Shown: positions 51,199-60,572, numbered from the stretch's first letter. The stretch: DNA of 64,000 nt from an uncultured Pelagibacteraceae bacterium (GCA_902520695.1 CABYOT010000003.1:35574-99573); one strand, 5' to 3'. The notes: generated from the letters alone by a model not told the origin. Program-made: numbers and translations.

Positions 51199-52374
51199 AT
51201 GTCAGCAATTTATAAAATTATAGATAAAAAAAAATTAGATATAGTTAAGAAACCAATTTCAAAAGCACATGGACTCCCCAACGAATGTTATACAAGTAAA
51301 GATTATACTTTAATAGAAAGAGAGAAAATATTTGAAAATAAATGGACTGTAATAGGAGTAGCAAGTTCTTTGCCAAATATCGGCGATGTAAAACCATTTA
51401 ACTTGTTAGGACTGCCATTATTTTTAGTAAGGAATAAAAAAGATCAGATAAAAGTTTTTCATAACGTCTGTAGTCATAGAGGAGTAAAGCTAGTAAACAA
51501 AAAAGGCAATATTAGAAATGTTATCAGATGTCCTTATCATTCATGGTCATACACATCAGATGGAAAGCTAATTGCAACACCTCATATAGGTGGGATGAAC
51601 CAACATAGTAGCCCAAAATTTAAAAAAAATAAAAACAATTTAAAAGAAATAAGATCATGTGTTTGGTTAGATTTAATTTTTATTAATATTAGTAACAACG
51701 AAATTCCATTTGAAAAATATATTAAACCCTTAAGTGATAGGTGGGCTAAATTTTGGAAAAAAAAAGATAGAAAATTAATTAATCATGCAAATGATTTTGG
51801 TTATTTTAAAATAAATGCAAAATGTAATTGGAAATTTGCAATTGAAAATTATTGTGAAAGTTATCATTTGCCATGGGTTCATCCAGGTTTAAATTCTTAT
51901 TCAAAAATTGAAGATCACTATCATATTCAAGGATTACCAAACCGCTTTGCAGGCCAAGGCACAGTTGTTTACAATCCAAAATTTAAAGGTAAGAAAAAAT
52001 TTCCTTGCTTTCCTAACTGGCCCAAAGAAAAAGAAAATATTGCAGAGTATGTAGCTTTGTTTCCCAATGTTATGTTAGGTATACATAAAGATCATTTCTA
52101 CGCATATTGGTTAGAACCCATTAGTCATAAAAAAACTTTAGAGCACATGGAAATATATTATGTAGGTGAAAAAGCTGCAAAATCATTAGAATTTAAATCA
52201 TTAAGAAAACAAAATCATAAATTGTGGGAAGATATTCAAAAAGAAGATGTTGGTATAATTCAAAGAATGCAATTAGGCCGCAACTCACATGCATATAATG
52301 GTGGAAATTTTTCTCCTGATATGGATAATCCAACACATCAATTTCACAAGTGGGTGGCAACTCACATTGTGTAG
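51199..52374 (+). CDS. Rieske non-heme iron oxygenase, large subunit (betaine-demethylase-like)
   Basis: This 391-residue protein has the Rieske pair CSHRG (about residue 91) and CPYHSW (about residue 113) for a [2Fe-2S] cluster. The catalytic domain has KCNWKFAIENYCESYHLPWVHPGL with the iron-binding histidines, and an Asp further on (QKEDVGIIQRMQ). This fold includes GbcA, choline monooxygenase and stachydrine demethylase, which hydroxylate N-methyl groups. No reductase/ferredoxin gene is in the run, so electrons must come from elsewhere. The run already has BHMT for glycine betaine, so this enzyme may act on a different quaternary amine. Substrate unassigned. Confidence 0.85.
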   Translation: MSAIYKIIDKKKLDIVKKPISKAHGLPNECYTSKDYTLIEREKIFENKWTVIGVASSLPNIGDVKPFNLLGLPLFLVRNKKDQIKVFHNVCSHRGVKLVNKKGNIRNVIRCPYHSWSYTSDGKLIATPHIGGMNQHSSPKFKKNKNNLKEIRSCVWLDLIFINISNNEIPFEKYIKPLSDRWAKFWKKKDRKLINHANDFGYFKINAKCNWKFAIENYCESYHLPWVHPGLNSYSKIEDHYHIQGLPNRFAGQGTVVYNPKFKGKKKFPCFPNWPKEKENIAEYVALFPNVMLGIHKDHFYAYWLEPISHKKTLEHMEIYYVGEKAAKSLEFKSLRKQNHKLWEDIQKEDVGIIQRMQLGRNSHAYNGGNFSPDMDNPTHQFHKWVATHIV

Positions 52375-52388
52375 AAAGTGCGAAATAT

Positions 52389-52829
52389 ATGTACAGACCT
52401 TTACCAGATGCATTAACAATAAAAAGTTCACCAATCGAAGGTTTGGGATTATTCGCAACCAAAGAAATTAAAGCAAATACTTTTATCGGAATTACTCACA
52501 TAAGAGATGAGCAGTTTGAAAATAAATATATAAGAACTCCATTAGGTGGTTTTTATAATCATTCTGACAATCCTACAGTTCAAAGAATGGTATCAAATAT
52601 TTTACCTACATTAAGATTTGGTGATCCAATTGATCCTACCGCAAAAGCAAAAAAATTTAACGAAAATGATGATAATTTAGAAAACATGTATTATAATTTA
52701 AGAGAGAAACCAGACGCAAAATATTTTTTTATGGTTTCAATAAAAGATTTGAAACCAGGAGATGAGCTTTGTGCAAATTATAATTTATACACCTATCCAA
52801 AAACAGGAGTTGGTGTACAGATGTTATAG
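52389..52829 (+). CDS. SET-domain protein
   Basis: I start at the ATG at 52389, just past the Rieske stop; a GTG at 52350 would extend into that gene. The 146-residue protein has compact SET motifs: IEGLGLFATKEIKANTFIG at the N-terminus, FYNHSDNPTVQR (the NHS-type motif) and PGDELCANYNLYT at the C-terminus. SET proteins usually methylate lysines in proteins; short bacterial versions are little studied. Its place between a Rieske oxygenase and a DddP-like enzyme is unusual and suggests that it modifies one of the operon's products. That role is inference. Confidence 0.82.
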   Translation: MYRPLPDALTIKSSPIEGLGLFATKEIKANTFIGITHIRDEQFENKYIRTPLGGFYNHSDNPTVQRMVSNILPTLRFGDPIDPTAKAKKFNENDDNLENMYYNLREKPDAKYFFMVSIKDLKPGDELCANYNLYTYPKTGVGVQML

Positions 52830-52831
52830 AG

Positions 52832-54067
52832 ATGAAGTTTAACAGAAAAATTCTTTCAGAAAACCAACCAATTAAGAAATATATTTCAAAAAAAAGATTA
52901 AGAGAAGATGAAATAGATTTTGACGAACTTAGATCTTATAGACTTGACAGATTAAGAAATGAATTAAAGAAAAATAATATAGAGGCATGTATTTTATTTG
53001 ATCCAGTAAATGTAAGGTATGCATTAGATACTGTGAATATGAGTGTTTATAATATGCATAATCTTACAAGATATTGTTTTATCTCTGTTGATGGTCCAAC
53101 AATATTATATGAATATTTTAACTGTGAAATATTATCTAAAGGTCTCAATTTAATAGATGAAATAAGACCAGCAATTACTTGGGATTATTTTAGCAATGGT
53201 GACCAATCAGAGTTGCAACTTAAAAAATGGGTCAATGAAGTAAATGATTTATCTAACTCTTATTTTAAAAGTAAAAAAATCGCAATTGATGTAATCAATG
53301 GTCCAGCCGTAAATGAGCTTAATAAAAAAGGAATTCAAGTTTTAGAAGCGAAAAAAATACTTGAACAGGCTAGAGTTATTAAATCGTCTGAAGAAATTAA
53401 ATGCATGCGAGCAGCTTTAGATGTTGCTGATATTGGAATAATTAAAATGAGAGATTATTTGAAATCAGGAATTACTGAAGATGAGTTATGGTCGATTTTA
53501 CATAAAACGAACATTGAAAATGGTGGAGAGTGGATAGAGTGTAGAATATTATCTTCAGGCTCTAGAACCAATCCTTGGATGCAAGAAAGTAGTAATAAGA
53601 TTATTCAAGATGGTGAGATCGTATCCTTTGATACAGATATGGTAGGCCCTTATGGATATTGTGCAGATATTTCTAGAGCTTTTGTTTGTGGAAATAAATT
53701 TAATGAACATCAAAAAAAAATTTATTCAACAGCAGTTGAGCAGATTGACTATAATTCAAGATTAATTAAAGATGGAGTATCATTTAGAGAATTTACTGAA
53801 AAGGCATGGATACTTCCTGAAAAATATTACGGAAATAGATATTCAGTCATGCTTCATGGAATAGGTTTATGTGATGAGTGGCCAGCAATTAGATATCCGA
53901 CTGATGGTGGAGAAAGAAGCGGTATATTTCAAAAAAATATGACAATTACCCTAGAAAGTTATATCGGCGAAGTTGGAGGTCATGAGGGAGTGAAATTAGA
54001 ACAACAATATTTAGTTGGCGAAAATGGATTAGAATTAATGTCTCATCATCCTTTAGAACAAATTTAA
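52832..54067 (+). CDS. dddP: DddP-like DMSP lyase (M24 metalloenzyme family)
   Basis: This 411-residue protein has the M24 'pita-bread' fold with residues typical of DddP rather than peptidases: FDPVNVRYALDTVNM, GGEWIECRILSSGSRTNPWMQE, SFDTDMVGPYGYCADISR (three metal acids), MLHGIGLCDEWP (metal His), TLESYIGE and GVKLEQQYLV (metal Glu pair). DddP splits DMSP into dimethyl sulfide and acrylate. The N-terminal 40 residues are Lys-rich and less conserved. Two bases separate it from the SET gene and it overlaps the kinase-like gene (TAATG). An enoyl-CoA hydratase downstream could help use acrylate. An M24 peptidase or creatinase-like role is the alternative. Confidence 0.75.
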   Translation: MKFNRKILSENQPIKKYISKKRLREDEIDFDELRSYRLDRLRNELKKNNIEACILFDPVNVRYALDTVNMSVYNMHNLTRYCFISVDGPTILYEYFNCEILSKGLNLIDEIRPAITWDYFSNGDQSELQLKKWVNEVNDLSNSYFKSKKIAIDVINGPAVNELNKKGIQVLEAKKILEQARVIKSSEEIKCMRAALDVADIGIIKMRDYLKSGITEDELWSILHKTNIENGGEWIECRILSSGSRTNPWMQESSNKIIQDGEIVSFDTDMVGPYGYCADISRAFVCGNKFNEHQKKIYSTAVEQIDYNSRLIKDGVSFREFTEKAWILPEKYYGNRYSVMLHGIGLCDEWPAIRYPTDGGERSGIFQKNMTITLESYIGEVGGHEGVKLEQQYLVGENGLELMSHHPLEQI

Positions 54068-54474
54068 TGAAAATAGTTTTAATTATGGGTTTGCCTGGGG
54101 CTGGCAAAACAACATTGGCAGAAGAACTTGCTCCAAAACTGAATGCAAAAAGATTAAATGCTGACGAAGTTAGAAAAGAAGCAAATGATTGGGATTTTTC
54201 TGAGGAGGGTAGAAAAAGACAAGCTAAAAGAATGGCAGACTTTGCTTTAAAGCTGAAAAATCAAGGAAATTATGTTGTGGCAGATTTTATTTGCCCAACT
54301 CCAGAAGCAAGAAGTTTATTCCCTGCAGATTTTGTTATTTGGGTAGACACGATTAAAGAAGGAAGGTTTGACGATACTAATCAAATGTTTGTCAAACCAG
54401 AAAAATATGATTTTCATGTAACTACTCAAGATGCTAAGTTTTGGGCGGATAAAATAATAAAGGAGATATCATAA
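54067..54474 (+). CDS. Small P-loop kinase, adenylylsulfate-kinase-like
   Basis: This 135-residue protein has a Walker A (VLIMGLPGAGKTTLAEEL) and the DEVR and GRKRQAKRMADFA blocks of adenylylsulfate (APS) kinase-like proteins, then VVADFICPTPEARSLF, matching the APS-kinase FISP-type loop. It is shorter than CysC (near 200 residues) and lacks its C-terminal part. No sulfate-activation genes are nearby, so the substrate may be another small nucleotide or sugar. It overlaps DddP and the following nucleotidyltransferase gene by one base each. Confidence 0.8.
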   Translation: MKIVLIMGLPGAGKTTLAEELAPKLNAKRLNADEVRKEANDWDFSEEGRKRQAKRMADFALKLKNQGNYVVADFICPTPEARSLFPADFVIWVDTIKEGRFDDTNQMFVKPEKYDFHVTTQDAKFWADKIIKEIS

Positions 54475-54848
54475 TGAGTTATGAATGGGATAATAAAAAA
54501 CCAACAGCACAAATGCTTGGAAGATGGCAGCCATTTCATGAGGGTCACTATACTTTATTTAAAGAGATCATCAAAAAGACCGGTCAAGTGTGTATTCAAA
54601 TAAGAGACGTTCAAGGAGTTGATGACAATCCATTCGACTTTGAAACGGTAAAAAAAAATATTGAAAATAAATTAAATCCTGAATTTGAAGGAAGATTTAA
54701 AATAATGATGGTGCCAAATATTACAAATATTTGTTATGGGAGAGGAGTTGGTTACAAAATTGAGGAGATAGTGTTGTCTGAAGAAATACAAAAAATTTCT
54801 GCCACAAAAATTAGAGCTAAAATGCGTGAAGATGGTGAGTTAAAATAA
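54474..54848 (+). CDS. HxGH nucleotidyltransferase (cytidylyltransferase-like fold)
   Basis: This 124-residue protein has the nucleotidyltransferase HxGH loop in GRWQPFHEGHYTLFKEI and the C-terminal ISATKIR motif in IQKISATKIRAKM, both needed to bind and activate a nucleotide. The fold covers NMN, pantetheine-phosphate and glycerol-phosphate transferases. It overlaps the small kinase gene by one base; a kinase plus nucleotidyltransferase pair suggests phosphorylation followed by nucleotide attachment of one small molecule, perhaps a cofactor. The substrate is not evident. Confidence 0.82.
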   Translation: MSYEWDNKKPTAQMLGRWQPFHEGHYTLFKEIIKKTGQVCIQIRDVQGVDDNPFDFETVKKNIENKLNPEFEGRFKIMMVPNITNICYGRGVGYKIEEIVLSEEIQKISATKIRAKMREDGELK

Positions 54849-54855
54849 TTACAAT

Positions 54856-55629
54856 ATGAATGTAAAAACAAAAAAATTAGGAAACGGAATTACAAATGTA
54901 ATAATTAATGATCCTAAAACTTATAATTCACTTTCATTTAAAACTTTAAGGGATCTTTTGAATACTTTTACTCGATTAGATAAGGATGATAATACAAGAG
55001 TAATAATATTAGAGGGATCAGGTAAAGGATTCAGCGCCGGCCATAATCTTAAAGAGGTTGGTGGAATTAAAAATAGATTAAATCACTTAAAATTATTTAA
55101 TCTTTGCTCAAAATTAATGATGAAAATTGTTGAAGGAAAGAAGCCTGTTATTGCAAAAGTACATGGTGCAGCTTATGCAGCTGGATGTCAGTTAGCCGCA
55201 AGTTGTGACCTTGCTTACAGTACAACAAATGCCACCTTTGCAACACCAGGAGTAAATATAGGACTTTTCTGCAGTACTCCGATGGTTGCTGTGAGTAGAA
55301 AAGTAACTCGTAAAATCATGATGAAGATGCTTTTAACTGGAGAGCCAATAAATGCTAAATATGCAAAAGATATTGGTTTAATTAATGATTGTTTTTCAAG
55401 CAAAAAACTTAATTCAGAAGTTTTAAAAATTGCAAAAACCATTTCTTCAAAATCAAATTTAACAATTAAAATTGGTAAACAAGCTTTCTACAAACAATTA
55501 GAAATGCCATTAGGAGATGCATACAAATTTACGAGTAAAATGATGACTTTAAATATGGCTTCACAAGATGCAAAAGAGGGAATATCAGCTTTTTTACAAA
55601 AAAGAAAACCTAACTGGAAAAATAAATAA
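54856..55629 (+). CDS. Enoyl-CoA hydratase/isomerase family protein
   Basis: This 257-residue crotonase-fold protein has the oxyanion-hole region EGSGKGFSAGHNLKEVGG and the second one in KVHGAAYAAGCQLAASCDLAYS, then FATPGVNIGLFCSTPMVA. The usual catalytic Glu pair is replaced around GVNIGLFCSTP, as in divergent crotonases, so hydration should not be assumed. It is 7 bases after the nucleotidyltransferase gene. If DddP releases acrylate, a hydratase acting on acryloyl-CoA would fit, although this sequence is not diagnostic of that role. Confidence 0.88.
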   Translation: MNVKTKKLGNGITNVIINDPKTYNSLSFKTLRDLLNTFTRLDKDDNTRVIILEGSGKGFSAGHNLKEVGGIKNRLNHLKLFNLCSKLMMKIVEGKKPVIAKVHGAAYAAGCQLAASCDLAYSTTNATFATPGVNIGLFCSTPMVAVSRKVTRKIMMKMLLTGEPINAKYAKDIGLINDCFSSKKLNSEVLKIAKTISSKSNLTIKIGKQAFYKQLEMPLGDAYKFTSKMMTLNMASQDAKEGISAFLQKRKPNWKNK

Positions 55630-55650
55630 TAATTATTTTTAATTTAAATT

Positions 55651-56118
55651 ATGAACGACGATCAAATTAAATCCATTTTAAGAAAATCAAAAGTCATTGC
55701 AATGATTGGCGTAAGTTCTGAGAAAAAAGGGGAAGATAAAAAAAATCTTAAAAGAAAACCTGCAAACGTAGTCATGAAGTATATGCAAAACTTTGGTTAT
55801 AAAGTGATACCTATAAACCCTTTTGCTGTAGGTGAAATTGTAAATGGTGAACCAATAGTTGAAAGCTTGGATAATGTTAAAGAAGAGATCGATATAGTTG
55901 ATGTTTTTAGACCTTCAAGCGAAGCAGAGGCTATTGCAAAAGAAGCAATTCAAAAAGGAACTAAAGTATTATGGTTGCAGTATGGAATTCATAGCGATGA
56001 GGCTAAAGTGATTGCTGACAAAGAAAATATTGAATTTATTTCCAACAGATGCATAAAGCAGGAATATCAAAAACTTTTTCAAAAATCTAATCCAGTTTTT
56101 CCAGTTCTGAAAGATTAA
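55651..56118 (+). CDS. CoA-binding domain protein (YccU-like)
   Basis: This 155-residue protein is a single Rossmann-type CoA-binding domain: KVIAMIGVSSEKKGE, KPANVVMKYMQNFGYKVIPINP, EIDIVDVFRPSSEAEAIAKEA, and TKVLWLQYGIHSDEAK with IEFISNRCIKQEY. Such stand-alone proteins are common and have no firm role; they may bind CoA esters or sense the CoA pool. It follows the hydratase gene by 21 bases and overlaps the flavodoxin-fold gene (TAATG). Confidence 0.9.
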   Translation: MNDDQIKSILRKSKVIAMIGVSSEKKGEDKKNLKRKPANVVMKYMQNFGYKVIPINPFAVGEIVNGEPIVESLDNVKEEIDIVDVFRPSSEAEAIAKEAIQKGTKVLWLQYGIHSDEAKVIADKENIEFISNRCIKQEYQKLFQKSNPVFPVLKD

Positions 56119-56687
56119 TGAAAAAAGTATTTTTGGTTTATGGTCACTATAATGAAAAATCTTTCAATTCAGCAATCAAAGATGCTTTTATAAAATCAGC
56201 AGAAGAAAAAGGTCATTCAGTAGAATGTATAGATTTATATAAAGAAAAGTTTAACCCAGTATATGCTGGCGAAAAAGCTGACGAAGTAGTTTTAGGTCAC
56301 AGAAAAAAAATAGATGAATCTGATTTAATTGTCCTTGTAGCACCTATTTGGAACTATAGAATGCCAGCAATATTAGAGGGTTGGATAGATAAAGTGTTAG
56401 CACCACCTTGGGCTTTTTCTTTTAAGAAACTTATCGGTAACCATGGATATGCTGTAGGAAAACTAAAAAGTAAAAAAGCTATAATTTTCTGCACATATGG
56501 CTCTCCAAGATTTTCAATTACAGATTTTTTTTTAAATTTACCCCTTAGAAGAATTAAAAAAGGTATTTTTAATAAGTGTGGTATTTATGACATTGCCTAT
56601 AAACGATATTTTGCTGTACCATTTGTCTCAAATGAAAAAAGAATTGAATTTTTGGAAGATGTTAAAAATACAGCCAGCAATATATAG
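56118..56687 (+). CDS. NAD(P)H quinone oxidoreductase-like flavodoxin-fold protein
   Basis: This 189-residue protein has the Flavodoxin_2 pattern: VFLVYGHYNEKSFNSAIKDAF at the N-terminus, LYKEKFNPVYAGE, DLIVLVAPIWNYRMPAILEGWIDKVL (the quinone-reductase loop) and AIIFCTYGSPR. Proteins of this type reduce quinones or other electrophiles with NAD(P)H in the cytoplasm. It is co-transcribed with the CoA-binding gene and its end overlaps the next gene by about 29 bases. A detoxification role for reactive products of the operon (formaldehyde, acrylate) is conceivable but not shown. Confidence 0.88.
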   Translation: MKKVFLVYGHYNEKSFNSAIKDAFIKSAEEKGHSVECIDLYKEKFNPVYAGEKADEVVLGHRKKIDESDLIVLVAPIWNYRMPAILEGWIDKVLAPPWAFSFKKLIGNHGYAVGKLKSKKAIIFCTYGSPRFSITDFFLNLPLRRIKKGIFNKCGIYDIAYKRYFAVPFVSNEKRIEFLEDVKNTASNI

Positions 56688-57132
56688 CATCTTATTTCTA
56701 TTTATTTTTTCTTTAAATGAATTATATGCCGACATAAGAAAACCAAACCCAGAAATAAAACCAAGAGAAGTTATTGAGATACAACTCAATGCTTTGATGA
56801 GGAACGATAGTCCTGAAAAAGACAGCGGTATCATTCAAACCTGGTTTTTTGCTCACCCAAACAATCAAAGAGTTACAGGACCTATTGAGAGATTTAAAAA
56901 CATGATTAAGACCGATTCTTATTCAATGCTTTTAAACCACAAAAATTATGAAATTGTAGAAGTTTATAAATCAAAAGGTGTATCGACATTTGAAGTAACC
57001 ATTATGGACAAGGATAAAAAATATTACAAATTCAAATGGCAAGTTGAAAAATACGAAGTTGATGGATTTTTAAAAAATTGTTGGCTCACTACTGCAGTAT
57101 CTCAACCAATACCAATGGGCTCTTCTATTTAA
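56659..57132 (+). CDS. Exported DUF4864-like protein
   Basis: I favour the ATG at 56659 because it gives a well-formed signal peptide (MLKIQPAIYSILFLFIFSLNE, cleaved near LYA-D); an ATG at 56632 is possible. The mature 130 or so residues fit the small alpha/beta DUF4864 type: REVIEIQLNALMRND, FFAHPNNQRVTGPIERFKNM, and YKFKWQVEKYEVDGFLKNCWLTT. It is likely periplasmic. Function is unknown. It overlaps the flavodoxin-fold gene by 29 bases and shares TAATG with the next gene. Confidence 0.72.
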   Translation: MLKIQPAIYSILFLFIFSLNELYADIRKPNPEIKPREVIEIQLNALMRNDSPEKDSGIIQTWFFAHPNNQRVTGPIERFKNMIKTDSYSMLLNHKNYEIVEVYKSKGVSTFEVTIMDKDKKYYKFKWQVEKYEVDGFLKNCWLTTAVSQPIPMGSSI

Positions 57133-57347
57133 TGAAAAAACCTAGTTTTCCAGTACGAATTGCAATACTTATGGCAATTCTTTGTATCCCACCGATTGGT
57201 GCCACCCAGATAGGTTGGTATTATTTTGGACAAACTATGGGAGTAAATTTTGGTATGGCTGCAGGAGTGGTGAGTGTAATAACTGCCGCATATTTAATGT
57301 ACCAAATGGGTTGGAGAGATGACGATGATGATGATTATCCCTATTAG
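57132..57347 (+). CDS. Small membrane protein with a poly-Asp tail
   Basis: I start at the ATG overlapping the upstream stop (TAATG at 57130), not at an in-frame codon inside the upstream gene. The 71-residue protein has two membrane segments (VRIAILMAILCIPPIGATQIG and GMAAGVVSVITAAYLMYQM) and ends WRDDDDDDYPY. A six-Asp cytoplasmic or periplasmic tail is unusual and could bind metal or a basic partner. No family recognised. Confidence 0.6.
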   Translation: MKKPSFPVRIAILMAILCIPPIGATQIGWYYFGQTMGVNFGMAAGVVSVITAAYLMYQMGWRDDDDDDYPY

Positions 57348-57387
57348 AATTATGTTTAGTTTATAGAAAAAATTTAGTAAAAATCGC

Positions 57388-59823
57388 ATGATGAAATCAA
57401 AAGCAAAAGTTGTAGTAGTAGGTGGTGGAGTTGTTGGTGTTAGTGCTCTGTATCACTTAGCTAAAAAAGGCTGGTCTGATGTTGTTTTGATTGAAAGAAA
57501 GGAATTGACATCAGGTTCAACATGGCATGCAGCTGGTCTACTTCCATTATTTAACATGAGTTACTCAGTTGGCCAGTTACATAAATATGCAGTTAATCTT
57601 TATAAAAGTTTAGAGGAAGAAACAGGTAAGAACGTCGGTTTCAGTGTTGTTTCAAATATTAGATTAGCGGACAACAAAGATAGAATGGATGAGTATCATC
57701 AATACGCTGGAGTTGCAAAAACTATTGGAGTAGATGTAAAATTTCTAACACCAGACCAAGTAAAAGAAATTTGGCCTTTGTGTAATACAAATGATTTAAT
57801 TGGAGCAATACAACATCCCGAAGATGGATACATTCAACCAGCTGATTTAACGCAAGCATTAGCAACTGGCGCAAGAAATAGAGGTGCTGAGATTTATAGA
57901 AATACTACAGTTCTTGCAATGAAACAGAATAAGGATGGATGGGTTGTTGAAACAGATAAAGGATCTATAGAATGTGAACATGTAATTTCATGTTCAGGAA
58001 ATTTTGCTAGACAAACTGGTAAGATGGTTGGTTTAGATATTCCAGTAATACCAGTTGAACATCAATACATTGTAACAGAACCACACCCAGAAATTCTAAA
58101 AAGAAAAAAGGAAGGTCTTCCTGAAATGGGAGTTTTAAGAGATAGTGATAGCAGATGGTACATGAGAGAGGAAGCAGGTGGTTTAATTTTAGGACCATAT
58201 GAAGATGGGGCACCTGCTTGTTATGTAGATGGTCCTTCAAAGGAATCTGAGTATGAACTTTTCCAAGAGGATCTAGATAGACTTGCTCCTCATATTGAAG
58301 GAGCTATTCATAGAGTTCCAGCATTTGGAGAGGTAGGTGTTAAAAAAGTTTACAACGGTGCTATTTGCTATACTCCAGATGGAAATCCGATAGTTGGTCC
58401 AGCATGGGGATTAAAGAACTTTTGGATTAATGAAGGTCATAGTTTTGGAATTACAGCAGCCGGTGGAGCCGGATGGCAATTAGCAGAGTGGATTGTTGAT
58501 GGTGAACCTACAATTGATATGCTTGGAGTAGAACCAAGAAGATATGGAGATTATTGCTCAAAATCATATCTTAAAGAGAAGAATGAAGAAGCTTACAGTC
58601 ATGTATTTATAACTCACTTTCCAGATGAAGAAAGACCAGCTGCAAGACCTTTAAGAACAGCCCCGTGTTATGACAGAATGAAAAATCTTGGCGCAGTTTT
58701 TGGTCAAAAATTTGGATGGGAAAGACCAAACTTTTTTGCAACTGACGGCATGGAACAAAAGGATGATTGGTCATTTAGAAGATCTAATTGGTTCAAAGCA
58801 GTTGAAAAAGAGTGCAAAAATGTAAAAGAAAATGTTGGACTGCTAGATATGACCGCATTTGCTAAATGCAGAATTAAAGGACCTGGAGCTGAAGAATTTT
58901 TAGATAAGTTGGTAGCTAATAAATTACCAAAAAAAGTAGGTAGAATTAATTTATGTCACGCATTGAATACCAAAGGCGGTGTTCATTCAGAATTTACAAT
59001 TATGAGAGAGTCAGAAAATAGTTTTTATCTTGTTTCTGCCGGGGCTTACCAAAGATTGGATCACGATTGGATATTTGGCTGGATGCCAAAAGATGGATCA
59101 GTTCAATTTGAGAACTTAACAAATAGTAAAGGTGTACTTGTAGTATCAGGACCGAAAGCAAGAGAATTAATGCAAAGGGTGTCAAATGATGATTTTTCAA
59201 ATGAAAATTTTAAATGGCTAAGCGCAAAGCAAGTTGATGTTGGCTTTGCACCAGTAAATGCAATGAGAGTTAATTTTGTGGGAGAGCTAGGATGGGAACT
59301 TCATCATCCTATTGAATATCAAAATCATATTTTCGATAAACTTATAGACGCAGGTCAAGACTTAGGTTTAAAACCTTATGGTATAAGAGCAATGAACAGT
59401 TTAAGAGTTGAAAAATCCTACAAACTAGTAGGAACTGAATTATCAATTGAGTATTCACCTTACGAAAGTGGATTAGATAGATTTATTCATCCAAACAAAG
59501 GAAGTTTTATTGGACTTGATGCCTTAAATAAATGGAGAGAAAAAGGCTTTGATAACAAGCTTGTAACTCTAGAGGTTCACGAAACTAACGATGCAGATGT
59601 ATTAGGAAATAACCCAATTTATGAAAATGGAAGTGTTGTAGGACGTGCAACTGGTGGTGACTTTGGATTTAGACTAGGAAAATCTATCGCACTAGGAATG
59701 GTTAAACCTGAGTTAGCAAATGTTGGACAAAAACTAAGGATTGATATACTTGGTAAAATGCATGAGGCAACAATTTTAGAAGAAAGTCCTTATGATGCAG
59801 AAAATAAATTATTGAGAGCTTAA
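57388..59823 (+). CDS. Dimethylglycine dehydrogenase-like flavoprotein with folate domain (copy 2)
   Basis: This 811-residue protein has the FAD domain ([36 protein letters not shown] with the covalent-FAD His) and a C-terminal folate domain ([73 protein letters not shown]). It is closer to mitochondrial-type dimethylglycine/sarcosine dehydrogenases in the [10 protein letters not shown] segment than copy 1. It overlaps etfB by TAATG, so it is made with its electron acceptor. Dimethylglycine, sarcosine or another N-methyl amino acid are candidate substrates. Confidence 0.9.
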   Translation: MMKSKAKVVVVGGGVVGVSALYHLAKKGWSDVVLIERKELTSGSTWHAAGLLPLFNMSYSVGQLHKYAVNLYKSLEEETGKNVGFSVVSNIRLADNKDRMDEYHQYAGVAKTIGVDVKFLTPDQVKEIWPLCNTNDLIGAIQHPEDGYIQPADLTQALATGARNRGAEIYRNTTVLAMKQNKDGWVVETDKGSIECEHVISCSGNFARQTGKMVGLDIPVIPVEHQYIVTEPHPEILKRKKEGLPEMGVLRDSDSRWYMREEAGGLILGPYEDGAPACYVDGPSKESEYELFQEDLDRLAPHIEGAIHRVPAFGEVGVKKVYNGAICYTPDGNPIVGPAWGLKNFWINEGHSFGITAAGGAGWQLAEWIVDGEPTIDMLGVEPRRYGDYCSKSYLKEKNEEAYSHVFITHFPDEERPAARPLRTAPCYDRMKNLGAVFGQKFGWERPNFFATDGMEQKDDWSFRRSNWFKAVEKECKNVKENVGLLDMTAFAKCRIKGPGAEEFLDKLVANKLPKKVGRINLCHALNTKGGVHSEFTIMRESENSFYLVSAGAYQRLDHDWIFGWMPKDGSVQFENLTNSKGVLVVSGPKARELMQRVSNDDFSNENFKWLSAKQVDVGFAPVNAMRVNFVGELGWELHHPIEYQNHIFDKLIDAGQDLGLKPYGIRAMNSLRVEKSYKLVGTELSIEYSPYESGLDRFIHPNKGSFIGLDALNKWREKGFDNKLVTLEVHETNDADVLGNNPIYENGSVVGRATGGDFGFRLGKSIALGMVKPELANVGQKLRIDILGKMHEATILEESPYDAENKLLRA

Positions 59824-60572
59824 TGAAAATTTTAGTCGCTGTAAAAAGAGTTATTGATTATAACGTCCAAATTAGAGTTAAAGAGGACGGTAGTGGGGTT
59901 GTTACCGATAACGTTAAAATGTCTACAAACCCACCAGATGATAATGCTATTGAGGAAGCTGTAAAAATAAAAGAGTCAGGTAAAGCAACAGAAATAATAG
60001 CAGTTACTGTTGGTGAAGAGAAAGCTCAAGAAACAGTTAGAAAAGCTTTAGCAGTAGGAGCGGATAGAGGAATTCATGTAAAGGTTGATGGCAACATTGA
60101 GCCTCTTGCTGTTTCTAAAATTTTAAAAAAAATTGTTGAAAAAGAAAATCCAGACTTAGTTTTTATGGGTAAACAAGCAATTGATGATGACTGTAATCAA
60201 ACAGGCCAAATGTTAGCAGCACATTTAAATTGGCCACAAGCAACTTTTGCCTCAAAAATAGAAGTAAACGATAAATCATTACAAGTGACTAGAGAAGTTG
60301 ATGAGGGTTTAGAAACAATTGAAGTTAATACACCAGCTATTGTTACATGTGATTTAAGATTAAATGAGCCAAGATATGCGTCACTGCCAAATATCATGAA
60401 GGCTAAGAAAAAACCTATTGAACAGATTAATGCGTCAGATCTAGGAGTTGATACAAACCCTAGAATAGAACATATTAAGATCGAAGAACCGCCAAAAAGA
60501 AAAGCGGGTATTAAAGTTGCAAGTGTTGAGGAATTGGTACAAAAATTAAAAAATGAGGCTAAGGTAATTTAA
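59823..60572 (+). CDS. etfB: Electron transfer flavoprotein subunit beta
   Basis: This 249-residue protein has the EtfB pattern: [54 protein letters not shown] (AMP-binding loop) and [23 protein letters not shown] (the recognition loop that docks to dehydrogenases). It forms the soluble electron carrier with EtfA. It overlaps both the DMGDH-like gene and etfA by one base. Confidence 0.96.
   Translation: MKILVAVKRVIDYNVQIRVKEDGSGVVTDNVKMSTNPPDDNAIEEAVKIKESGKATEIIAVTVGEEKAQETVRKALAVGADRGIHVKVDGNIEPLAVSKILKKIVEKENPDLVFMGKQAIDDDCNQTGQMLAAHLNWPQATFASKIEVNDKSLQVTREVDEGLETIEVNTPAIVTCDLRLNEPRYASLPNIMKAKKKPIEQINASDLGVDTNPRIEHIKIEEPPKRKAGIKVASVEELVQKLKNEAKVI

Noticed and set aside
52350..52388. GTG start of the SET gene inside the Rieske gene
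   Set aside because: The extra 13 residues are a shadow of the Rieske C-terminus and the ATG at 52389 follows its stop directly.
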